From assembly GCF_018143015.1 (NCBI RefSeq), contig NC_054740.1, forward strand, positions 74,111,856 through 74,175,855: a stretch of 64,000 nucleotides of DNA, written 5' to 3'. A model generated the notes under the pieces. The model had not been told where the DNA came from and did not search any database. It saw nothing but the letters and a program-made list of their open reading frames with translations. Positions 38,401 to 46,884 of this stretch are shown here, piece by piece; the stretch's first letter is position 1, and every line of letters begins with the position of its first letter. This stretch comes from Lytechinus variegatus. Taxonomy: Eukaryota; Echinodermata; Echinoidea; Temnopleuroida; Toxopneustidae. A program made the position numbers and the translations under genes.

Positions 38401-39528
38401 CTGCATTGTTGGTAATGATAATTAAAATGAAATACATAAATGCAGTCTAGCCTCCCCAAACACCTTAATTATGAAAGAGTATGAACATGACATTGTTTCT
38501 ATCATTTATATTTTGATATTCAAACATTTTGTTTATTTCAAATGAATTATTTTAATCAATAAAATCATGAGATCTTTACTTACACCTGTACAATATGCTT
38601 TGCGCGCGGATCGATTACGCTGACTCATGTGCCATAAGCTTGTTGGTTAACTATGGATAGCCAATTGTGACACAAACCTCATATAGAACACGAAAATCGA
38701 AGAACACAATTATATTTTAGAAAGTGGTCATTAAGAACAGTCAGTTGGAAATTGTATTCTGCTCTTCTGAATCATGTTCATATCTCCATAAGACCAGGTA
38801 ATTTTATATACTGGGTTTCATTTTCCTGACATATATTGGCAGGCTAATCCCAATCATAATACCTGATGAATATGAAAATATACATTTTACAAGACTACGT
38901 ATCAGGTTTTACACGAGGCCCAAATGGAAATAAGCCATCTTGGCTATCGTGTCAGGATTCGAGATTTGAATCATTCTATATTTAAAATATGCCTATAAAG
39001 ATTTTAAACAGAAAAGTAAGTCAAAATCATGTGATATTAAATTTATGGAAATATATTCATTTAATTGACAGAATTTCCTTTTTAAAGGTCAAGTCAACCC
39101 CAGAAAAATGTTGATTTGAATAAATATAGAAAAATCCAATTAGCATAACGCTGAATATTTCATCAAAATCGGATGTAAAATAAGAAAGTTGTGACATTTT
39201 GAAGTTTGCTTATTTTTCACAAAACAGTGCTGTGCACAACTCAGTGACATGCAAATGAGACAGTCGATATATTTCACATTTAATGTAATAAAATACAAAA
39301 GAAATTGTGGGAAGATGACATCATTATTCTCCTCATTTGCATACCGATTTTGATGAAATTTTCAGTTGTATGCTTGATGGATTTTTCTCTTTTTATTCAA
39401 ATCAATTTTTTGTTGGAATGTACTTGTCCTTTAATCAAAACTCTAATTCCATCATTATTTCAAAATTCTTGTTATTCCTTTTGATATAGGTTGACGATGT
39501 GATATTTCGACCTATTACGCAGCCGTGA
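26424..39528 (+). CDS. Short-chain dehydrogenase/reductase, DHRS11-like, paralogue B (7 exons, 254 aa)
   Basis: Exons: 26424-26561, 32966-33175, 33897-33991, 35021-35150, 36179-36265, 38047-38112 and 39490-39528 (stop TGA), with the same phases as paralogue A. Exon 5 is one codon shorter (29 versus 30). The protein keeps TGAGSGFG (14-21), Asp39, QCAG (93-96), Asn118, Ser148, Tyr163 and Lys167, so it should be an active classical SDR with the same likely NAD preference. Exon 1 and the second half of exon 4 are nearly identical to A even at the nucleotide level, whereas exon 2 matches at only about 44 of 70 residues. The acceptor of exon 2 (AACATCAAG) has a poor pyrimidine tract but is fixed by alignment with A. 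Candidate polyadenylation signals AATAAA are at 40404 and 40469. Substrate unknown; divergence of exon 2 and the C-terminus suggests a somewhat different specificity from A. Confidence 0.93.
27121..27221 (+). repeat. SINE 3' tail fragment
   Basis: Contains TGTGAAGCGCTTTGAACAG and AAAGCGCTATATAAATGCC followed by (ATT)n. The same AGCGCTATATAAATGCC plus ATT tail is found, inverted, at the end of the SINE at 30395-30680. The tRNA-like head is missing here. Confidence 0.65.
27356..28070 (-). mobile_element. Broken hAT-like MITE with a nested TTAA-family fragment
   Basis: The left edge (CCCGGGGTCCACTTCCATTGACGAGTG) and right part (about 27905-28060, reading inversely as CACCCTAAACACGTATTTACC and GCACCCCTTAACAAGTACTTG) match the elements at 46124-46676 and 58352-58893. 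The middle, about 27410-27890, is instead a one-sided piece of the GGGGTGGACTTG family (TTTACATCCGATTTTGATGAA, then CTGGGGTGGACTTGACCT). So a TTAA-family fragment replaced or was inserted into the core. Dead. Confidence 0.6.
28840..29280. mobile_element. Harbinger-like palindromic MITE, TAA target site
   Basis: The ends TACCGTGTTTACACTTAATC and GATTAAGTGTAAACACGGTA are perfect inverted repeats, flanked by TAA on both sides (28837-28839, 29281-29283). A 3-bp TWA duplication is typical of PIF/Harbinger. The interior repeats GGTTCAGAACCGCGAGCC and GCCGATGCAGAATCGG-type words in both orientations, giving several nested hairpins. A minus-strand open frame at 28657-29070 is this repeat and is not a gene. 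Confidence 0.8.
29826..30080. repeat. Half of a palindromic MITE
   Basis: Begins AGGGGAAGTTCACCTTGAAGA and includes GATTAAGAAAGTTATTAGGATTTCATTTT and a GTGACGTCATAAACGAG stretch, the layout of the left half of the TTAA-type palindromic MITEs. No inverted right half is found within about 1 kb. Followed by a 23-base poly-T tract at 30111-30135. Confidence 0.5.
30395..30680 (-). mobile_element. tRNA-derived SINE (minus strand)
   Basis: On the minus strand the head reads GTTGTGGCCCAGTGGATAAG (A-box-like) and GGGTTCGAATCCCAGCCATG (perfect pol III B box). The body has ACCCAGGTGAGGTGAATGGG and GGGTACCCGGTAGGAT, and the tail has AGATGGCGCTATATAAATGCC and TTATTATTATT. It is closely related to the SINE at 52425-52725. 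It lies in intron 1 of dehydrogenase paralogue B. Confidence 0.85.
30785..32960. other. Rest of intron 1 of paralogue B, no gene seen
   Basis: AT-rich intronic DNA. It has a locally unusual density of TCTAGATCT/AGATCTA words between 31290 and 31660, and two overlapping small frames at 31696-31976 with no recognisable protein features. I see no splice-bounded conserved exon here. Confidence 0.5.
35331..35884. mobile_element. Multi-palindrome MITE with TACCCTTTTTACACAGG ends
   Basis: The left end TACCCTTTTTACACAGG and right end CCTGTGTAAAAAGGGTA are perfect inverted repeats, with CTA on both sides as a possible 3-bp target duplication. The interior carries about ten copies of TTAACCCCGTACTAT and its complement, arranged as nested palindromes with TAGGTGGGGCTAA. 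It lies in intron 4 of dehydrogenase paralogue B. A degraded fragment of the GCGTTTCAT MITE family (about 35210-35310) lies just left of it. Confidence 0.82.
36270..38040. other. Intron 5 of paralogue B
   Basis: No gene. The stretch 36620-37330 is richer in G+C than its surroundings and has many short words of the type GGACATCG, CCGATGTC and CGGACAT in both orientations, which suggests an old inverted-repeat element without clear ends. 37380-37470 is an A/T-rich simple region. Confidence 0.45.
39086..39430. mobile_element. TTAA MITE, GTCCACCCC family, internally deleted
   Basis: Flanked by TTAA at 39082-39085 and 39431-39434. The left end is AGGTCAAGTCAACCCC and the right end is TGTACTTGTCCT. 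It shares CACAACTCAGTGACATGCAAAT and TTTCATCAAAATCGGATGTA with 7211-7788 but lacks most of the right inner half. It lies in the last intron of dehydrogenase paralogue B. Confidence 0.78.
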
Positions 39529-40934
39529 AAATCTGTGAATGTGGCTTATCTCGTATTCTTCAAGTTACCATTGGTGCCTTTTCTGTTGACTTTTCATTTA
39601 GAGTCGATTTTTCTCCTAATTATAGTGTGTGTTTCATAGAGCTTTCGTAAGTTCCGAGCGACTTTACGAACGACTAGTGATCCTATCATGCGGTAAATGA
39701 TTTTTCACCATATTTTCATTGATGCAGATTAGCGCCTAAGAAAGGATCACCAGATATATTATTCCTGTTATTCAAATGACACTAATGACGTCATCCCCTT
39801 TTTCACAGTTAATATGGCGATGTCACTGCCATATGAAATTATATTATATAATAATCATTGTGTGAATGACACTTTTTGTGAATTTTGTTCAGATTTCATA
39901 ATTAAACGTTTCCACCATCGGATGACACGAAAGCCGAAATATTTTTGCTTTATCATTTATTAATATTTTAATGTAAAATGTTATTTGGAAATGCGACGGG
40001 CCGCTAGTTTCATGAAATTAACATAAGAATTAGATGTACATCGAAATGGGAGAGCTTGTGGTGAAAATTTTTATTGTAGATAATTACCATTAGAGGTTAT
40101 GGCGTATGATTTAAAGAGTAATGGATTTACTTTAAGCAAACATGCTTCGATTTGAATAACACGGACCATCCACTAAGTAATTTTATACTATGAAGATTTC
40201 ATAGGGCCTATATTGCCTAAGAAGTGCCTGAATTTGATTTCAGTACGATTCAGCCTGAAATCATGAATACAAGATGTTTTCTTTATTCACTGCAATATTA
40301 ATATTCATTGTGGGATATTTTATCAGCGAAGGTCGGAAATCACCAATGAAGAAAAATATCCAATCTCGAGATCATAATATATAAGCATGGCATGTATTCT
40401 TTTAATAAAAACCGAAATAGATTATTGTCTTTCATACATTGAATTAGGCTACTGTTTGTGATTGTGTGAATAAAATTTTATCCGAAATTGAATTTGAATT
40501 TTCAGTGTGATTTGTAATGCTGTCTGACGACCGTTTTTTCACCATTACACCTTATGCCGAAAAATGTTTCTGTTGTTTTTGTTGTTGTTGTTTTAGCTAA
40601 TACGACGCGTGTCATTCAGCAGTGAATATTTGAGCCAGTGAATGTTTTTCTTTTAAAATTCTTTTTAGCCTTTATTCAGATAATGATATTACATTTTCTT
40701 ATATAGACACAGGGAAAACAAATTGGTAAAATTTTTACCACTACGAGGGTAAATATGTTTCCAGCCAATTTGGCATGTTTGGCGTAATATTCTACCCTGT
40801 GCGGGAAGCATATTGTTCAGTACGGTTAAAAAATAACCAACCCTACCAAATACCGTGGCACCGTCCTTTCTTTTGATATTTTTTTTACGGGAAGCTGAAT
40901 CTATATTTTCTGAGGGGACAGAGGGGCTACTTAA

Positions 40935-41598
40935 AATTTCTGTCTGCCACTTTAAAGGAAACCAAAACCCAAGAAGAGAAGCAATCTTATTGGAAAGAGT
41001 AAAATGAGAGGAACAATTTAAAAAAAGTTTCATCAAAATCGGTTATGAAATAAGCAAGTTATGGGAGTTTGAAAACTGTTGTTGTACTTTCTATGGGCAT
41101 CCTCAAATTGGCAAACGTGCTTCAAAATGGCTGATTTTGTGGACAACTCTCCATTTGCTTTGTCCACAAATTTTCAGATTTTCCTCATTATCTTTCAAAT
41201 TGTATCTTGCCTCCTTCTGAGCACAACATATGTCATGGGAAAATACAATCCACACCATATACGTCTAGGTCGGGAGGAGATAATGTGAAATATGTGAAAT
41301 AAAGGGGAAAATCTGAAAATATGTGTACAAAACAAATGGAGAGTTGTCCACAAAATCAGCCATTTTGAAGCACGTATGCCAATTTGAGGATCCACATAGT
41401 AAGTAAAACAAGACTTTTTAATCGTCCATAACTTGCTTATTTCATAACCGATTTTGATGAAACTTTTTTTAAATTGTTTCTCTCATTTTACTCTTTCCAA
41501 TAAGATTGCTTCTCTTCTTGGGTTTTGGTTTCCTTTAATTCATAGGAGAGCTGTCCGCCGTTAGGGCCAAAACCAAATCTGCCAACATAGTAGAGCTC
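40935..41598 (-). pseudogene. Copy of exon 2 of the signal-peptide gene, split by a MITE
   Basis: Minus-strand homologue of exon 2 at 2978-3058. The 5' part is 41598-41535 and keeps the frame YYVGRFGFGPNGGQLSYEL. The 3' part is 40955-40935. They are separated by a 579-bp MITE inserted at the TTAA within the codons for Glu-Leu-Lys. In addition, the splice donor that is GTGAGT at 2972-2977 is TTAAGT here, so the site is lost. Both changes mark this copy as dead. Confidence 0.75.
40956..41534. mobile_element. TTAA MITE with AGGAAACCAAAACCC ends
   Basis: Flanked by TTAA at 40952-40955 and 41535-41538. The uninterrupted site is visible at 2993-2998 (CACTTTAATTCATAGG), which proves the insertion and the TTAA duplication. 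The inverted repeats start AGGAAACCAAAACCCAAGAA, and the two halves match along most of their length (CAATCTTATTGGAAAGAGTAAAATGAGAG, AAATGGCTGATTTTGTGG, and their complements). The core GTTTCATCAAAATCGGTTATG is present in both halves. No coding potential. Confidence 0.88.
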
Positions 41599-41620
41599 CT
41601 TTAAATAAAACAAAAAGATA

Positions 41621-42301
41621 GGAAAATCCGTCAATCAAAGAATTCAACCAGACACTCTTCAAGATGTCCGGCGTTATCTCTGGGATGAATGGGACATCAC
41701 CCCAGAGCAAATTCGCCGATTTGTGACAAGCATGCGACGTCGATGTGCTGCACACATTCAGAGCCAGGGTGGACAAACGAGGTATTGAATTTTCTTTTGC
41801 TTATGCCAAGATACTGGAATTTGACATTTGTTTCATCGATAAACTTTGATTTAAAATTCTAGTGGAATAGTGAAGCATCCAAGGTGGATAACTTTTTCTT
41901 CTCTTTTAGAGTGGTATTATTTTCTACAAATGTATGAAAAAATATATATACACAAAAGTATGCTTTTATCGTTTGATGGATATCTATGCCACTTAAACTT
42001 TCACAACTGAAAGAATGGCTGATCGTTTTCTTGCCATTTTCTTTTAGTGACATTGCTATTGTTTAATGCCTGTAACCAGCCATGCACTGACTGATCCAGT
42101 TCTTGCAATTTTTTTCACGGACATTGCTATTGTTTAAAGCATTTAACCACCCATGCATGACTGTTCACATGAAAATTTCATGTCATACTGGAAGAGGAAT
42201 ATTGTCTGGTCATGTTGACATACAATAATTTGCCTTTAATCAAATATTTATATGGAACATTTTAACTTTTATAAGTGTCCAAGAACTTTTTTTGCTGAGT
42301 G
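41621..42301 (+). pseudogene. 5'-truncated Tc1/mariner element with transposase C-terminus
   Basis: The frame from about 41621 to the stop at 41786-41788 reads as the end of a Tc1-type transposase, with LWDEWDITPEQIRRFV, SMRRRC and the terminal GGQTRY. The catalytic DDE part is missing. The element ends near 42301 with AAGAACTTTTTTTGCTGAGTGTA, the typical Tc1 right terminus (CACTCAGCAAAAAAAGTTCTTGG when read inward). It interrupts intron 1 of the pseudogene copy: the sequence left of 41620 matches 3058-3083, and the sequence right of 42305 matches 3356 onward. An 85-bp internal duplication is visible at about 42045-42165. Confidence 0.8.
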
Positions 42302-42393
42302 TATAACTGAAATTCAATTGAGGAAAAAAATAAACGCAGACCCGAGTCAACAAATCAAATCAAAACGAAAGTTTTATCAACATATTTTCTTAC

Positions 42394-42483
42394 CGTTGGC
42401 GTTGGTATATCTAGACATCCCGATATAGAAACGCCAACACAGAGCCTGAAAGTGAGAACAAACAGCAGAAGTTGAAAAAACAT
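42394..42483 (-). pseudogene. Copy of exon 1 (signal peptide) of the 3.5 kb gene, unit 1
   Basis: Homologue of 3459-3542. A Met is followed by FFQLLLFVLTFRLCVGVS and a two-codon longer end (PTPT) before the donor GTAAGA. The open frame and donor are intact, but the downstream exon 2 copy is broken, so no normal product is expected. Confidence 0.7.
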
Positions 42484-42683
42484 CATTTAGATATCAATTA
42501 CTCGGCATTCTAATACTTTATGTCCCAACAAACTAATCATTGAAAACGATGACCTTTCTCCGTCGACCCAAATTATTGAAATTAGTTCCGGCGCAATGTT
42601 TACGTTTTTAGCTAGCTTCAAGGTGAACTTCAGCCAACTTGATTAGATGCGCGGAACGCGCATTAAGACAGTTGGCTGCTGAC

Positions 42684-42846
42684 CTGGGGAGCGTTTCATG
42701 AAAGGACTTGTCAGACGTTTTTTCCGACAAGTCCTGTTTTATCCGACAGTTGCTATAGTAACATTGCTTCTCAACCAATCAGAATCCAGGAAAGTTGTCA
42801 GATCTGACAACTTGTCGGACGAAAATATTGATGAAACGCCCCCCAG
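42684..42846. mobile_element. MITE, CTGGGG-GCGTTTCAT family, copy 4
   Basis: Ends CTGGGGAGCGTTTCATGAAA and ATGAAACGCCCCCCAG, with the full internal GGACTTGTCAGACG / CCGACAAGTCC hairpin. It is the best-preserved plus-orientation copy in the window. It lies inside unit 1 of the tandem duplication. Confidence 0.88.
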
Positions 42847-44187
42847 GGTGGGTGTTTCATAAAGCTGTTCGTAAGTTAAGAGCGACTTTAAGAACGACTG
42901 GTGATCCTTTCTTACGCACTAAACCATCGCCTATGGCAGGGATTCTCAAACTTTTCCTTTGAAGGGCCAGCCGAGACTCCAAGTAAACCTGAAAGGGCCA
43001 GGGTGAAGTGGATACTTAGACAAAAAAATGTGCACGAAGCGCAGAGAGCCTTGCGGTCGGGGTCCTGCTCTCTTGTGCAGTGTTGCCCTTATTTTGGGAG
43101 CATTTGATGCAACAAATTTATAGCAGATTCACATGGAATGCAGGCAAAATTAGAAAAGATTTCAAAATACAGCGAGAGTGACACGCGTGCCTTGCTGTGC
43201 GCGAAGCTAAATGCGCATATCCGAACGGGGAACTTGCACCCCCCCCCCCCGAATGGGGCCGCTGCTCATTATGGGATCGGATAGAAGGATCGAGATAGAA
43301 GAAGGAAGCAAAGGGAAGCCCCCGAAAAAAAATCTTGAGGCGTTGGGTATTTAAAATGGGTCATGTTCAAATCACCCCATCATGTTAAGATCGGCAGCCT
43401 CTATGTTCTGTGGGCATTTCTATGAGGTGCGCAGGATGTGAAGGAAAAAAAAGAGAAGTAAAATATCCTCTCTATTCAACACTGTAACGCATGTAATACC
43501 AAAAGTAAGTCTTGTAAATTTCGACAGAAAGATTTATAGTTTAATCAATCATTTAAAGCAATTTTAGACAATCTAATCAAAATGAAAACAAATGAAATGC
43601 AAGTGATTGAATAATCGCCAAAGAAGGATGGTCAATATAATCAATAATGTGATTGAATGCATGCATGAGAGCCTCCTGGCATGAATATAAGGGGGGGGGG
43701 ATCAGAAAGTTTGAACCAAAAAGTTTAGTATGTAAATCACCAAGAAACCACACACGTCAAAAAATGAAGATTACGTTTTCTCAATTCATAGGCCTAAATC
43801 ACACCTTTAATTTTGACACATTAATTATAAATGTACTTTTTCCTCGACAATTTCTAAGAACGTCTTGTATATACTCATAACTGTTTCAAATAATTGACAA
43901 ACGATATGATTTCAGCATTAACATTGTTTAAAGCATTTAACCACCCATGCATGACTGTTCACATGAAAATTTCATGTCATACTGGAAGAGGAATATTGTC
44001 TGGTCATGTTGACATACAATAATTTGCCTTTAATCAAATATTTATATGGAACATTTTAACTTTTATAAGTGTCCAAGAACTTTTTTTGCTGAGTGTATAA
44101 CTGAAATTCAATTGAGGAAAAAAATAAACGCAGACCCGAGTCAACAAATCAAATCAAAACGAAAGTTTTATCAACATATTTTCTTAC

Positions 44188-44277
44188 CGTTGGCGTTGGT
44201 ATATCTAGACATCCCGATATAGAAACGCCAACACAGAGCCTGAAAGTGAGAACAAACAGCAGAAGTTGAAAAAACAT
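44188..44277 (-). pseudogene. Copy of exon 1 (signal peptide), unit 2
   Basis: Identical to 42394-42483, carried along by the tandem duplication. It shows that exon 1 now exists three times in the window (with 3459-3542), each on the minus strand. Confidence 0.7.
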
Positions 44278-44477
44278 CATTTAGATATCAATTACTCGGC
44301 ATTCTAATACTTTATGTCCCAACAAACTAATCATTGAAAACGATGACCTTTCTCCGTCGACCCAAATTATTGAAATTAGTTCCGGCGCAATGTTTACGTT
44401 TTTAGCTAGCTTCAAGGTGAACTTCAGCCAACTTGATTAGATGCGCGGAACGCGCATTAAGACAGTTGGCTGCTGAC

Positions 44478-44640
44478 CTGGGGAGCGTTTCATGAAAGGA
44501 CTTGTCAGACGTTTTTTCCGACAAGTCCTGTTTTATCCGACAGTTGCTATAGTAACATTGCTTCTCAACCAATCAGAATCCAGGAAAGTTGTCAGATCTG
44601 ACAACTTGTCGGACGAAAATATTGATGAAACGCCCCCCAG
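44478..44640. mobile_element. MITE, CTGGGG-GCGTTTCAT family, copy 5
   Basis: Same as 42684-42846, present because of the tandem duplication and not through a separate transposition. Confidence 0.88.
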
Positions 44641-46123
44641 GGTGGGTGTTTCATAAAGCTGTTCGTAAGTTAAGAGCGACTTTAAGAACGACTGGTGATC
44701 CTTTCTTACGCACTAAACCATCGCCTATGGCAGGGATTCTCAAACTTTTCCTTTGAAGGGCCAGCCGAGACTCCAAGTAAACCTGAAAGGGCCAGGGTGA
44801 AGTGGATACTTAGACAAAAAAATGTGCACGAAGCGCAGAGAGCCTTGCGGTCGGGGTCCTGCTCTCTTGTGCAGTGTTGCCCTTATTTTGGGAGCATTTG
44901 ATGCAACAAATTTATAGCAGATTCACATGGAATGCAGGCAAAATTAGAAAAGATTTCAAAATACAGCGAGAGTGACACGCGTGCCTTGCTGTGCGCGAAG
45001 CTAAATGCGCATATCCGAACGGGGAACTTGCACCCCCCCCCCCCCCCGAATGGGGCCGCTGCTCATTATGGGATCGGATAGAAGGATCGAGATAGAAGAA
45101 GGAAGCAAAGGGAAGCCCCCGAAAAAAAATCTTGAGGCGTTGGGTATTTAAAATGGGTCATGTTCAAATCACCCCATCATGTTAAGATCGGCAGCCTCTA
45201 TGTTCTGTGGGCATTTCTATGAGGTGCGCAGGATGTGAAGGAAAAAAAAGAGAAGTAAAATATCCTCTCTATTCAACACTGTAACGCATGTAATACCAAA
45301 AGTAAGTCTTGTAAATTTCGACAGAAAGATTTATAGTTTAATCAATCATTTAAAGCAATTTTAGACAATCTAATCAAAATGAAAACAAATGAAATGCAAG
45401 TGATTGAATAATCGCCAAAGAAGGATGGTCAATATAATCAATAATGTGATTGAATGCATGCATGAGAGCCTCCTGGCATGAATATAAGGGGGGATCAGAA
45501 AGTTTGAACCAAAAAGTTTAGTATGTAAATCACCAAGAAACCACACACGTCAAAAAATGAAGATTACGTTTTCTCAATTCATAGGCCTAAATCACACCTT
45601 TAATTTTGACACATTAATTATAAATGTACTTTTTCCTCGACAATTTCTAAGAACGTCTTGTATATACTCATAACTGTTTCAAATAATTGACAAACGATAT
45701 GATTTCAGCATTAACATGAATTTTATTAATTGGTTTTATTTATCAGTATTTGTATTTATAATATTGTATATTTTGGTTTCGTTATTTTGATCGACATGCA
45801 AATCATTTTCTGAGCTTGATAGTGAAATTCTATGGCTTTCTTCAGCCAGTAATATTGAAAGCCAACAGTGTGAAAATAAGCCAGTTTGTCGTTCCTTTCT
45901 GCGCATGATCAAGGGATTCTATGCATGAACAGAAGGTCATTTGTACTACAGTGCCATAGTGGTTTAAAATCTAATGAGATAAGCACCAAGTTTGATGTCT
46001 TGATCGTGGTTTTCATGAAATAAATCCACAAAAAAACAATGCATCCACGAACGACTGGCATTTCACAGTTTGCCAAGTAGGCCTACGCTGCTTAGCATTC
46101 AAAGTAGGAATGCAACATTTACC

Positions 46124-46676
46124 CCCGGGGGGGGGGGCACTTCCATTCACGAGTGGATACCATGCGCGACCATGGGGTCTCGAAAAGCACCCTAAACACG
46201 TAATTTCTATATTCTGAAAATGCACCCCTTAACAAGTATTGGCGTGTGAAACCCTACCCTTAACAAGTATTGGAAACAAAACGATACTCTTGGCAAATAT
46301 TCCCTGAAATGAACCCCTAAACAAGTACAGGAATGTTTTATTGTTACGGGTCCTTCGGTCGTCGGCTTTACCTTATTTGGTTTAGAACGACCCCACCTTC
46401 AACACCTCGCGCAAATCGGACCCTAAACACGAAGTGTCGGGGCAAAAAGGACATCCTTTATAAAACATTTTAATTTTGTTTTATCATCCCGGGAAATTCG
46501 ACCCTAAACACGTAATTTTCCTAGCGAAATAGATACCCTTTTTTCATTATTTTTGTGTTTTTGACACCCTTATCACGTTACGTACGTAACGTGCCCTATC
46601 GTGAAAAAGACATCCTTTTTACGTGTTTTTTTGGTCGCGCATGGTATCCACTCGTCAATGTAAGTGGCCCCCCGGG
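46124..46676. mobile_element. hAT-like MITE with CCCGGGGGG-CCACTT ends, 8-bp target duplication
   Basis: Flanked by CATTTACC on both sides (46116-46123 and 46677-46684). The ends CCCGGGGGGG...CACTTCCATTCACGAGTGG and CACTCGTCAATGTAAGTGGC...CCCGGG are inverted, continuing with ATACCATGCGCGACC / GGTCGCGCATGGTAT. The interior repeats ACCCTAAACACGTAATTT- and CCCTTAACAAGTATTGG-type lines. An 8-bp duplication fits hAT elements. There is no transposase. Confidence 0.85.
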
Positions 46677-46720
46677 CATTTACCTTCATAAAGTGTTCAT
46701 TCGTTTGCTATTCTAGTCAC

Positions 46721-46880
46721 CTGGGGAGTGTTTCATCAATATTTTCGTCCGACAAGTTGTCAGATCTGACAACTTTCCTGGATTCTGATTGGTTTAGCAC
46801 TGTTACTATAGTAACTGTCGGATAAAGCAGGACTTGTCGGATAAAACGTCTGACAAGTCCGTTCATGAAACGCTCCCCAG
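46721..46880. mobile_element. MITE, CTGGGG-GCGTTTCAT family, copy 6
   Basis: Ends CTGGGGAGTGTTTCATCAAT and ATGAAACGCTCCCCAG, in the opposite orientation to copies 4 and 5, with internal GTCAGATCTGACAAC and TTACTATAGTAACTGTCGG. It starts only 37 bp after the target duplication of the hAT-like MITE. Confidence 0.85.
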
Positions 46881-46884
46881 GTCT

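Larger units (their letters stand above)
42131..45717. repeat. Nearly perfect 1.79 kb tandem duplication
   Basis: Unit 1 is about 42131-43924 and unit 2 about 43925-45717. The offset is 1794 bp, rising to 1797 after the poly-C tract at about 43240/45034 and falling to 1793 after the poly-G tract at about 43691/45488. I found no other differences in the portions compared. Each unit holds the Tc1 3' end, a copy of exon 1 of the signal-peptide gene, a GCGTTTCAT-family MITE, a hAT-type end (CAGGGATTCTCAAAC) and the 5' flank block shared with 3679-4110. The two identical 68-codon frames (42901 and 44695) are repeat sequence. Confidence 0.92.

Noticed and set aside
42901-43107. 68-codon frame found twice with identical sequence (also 44695-44901)
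   Set aside because: Identical because of the recent tandem duplication, and composed of MITE and hAT end sequence. No splice or domain support.
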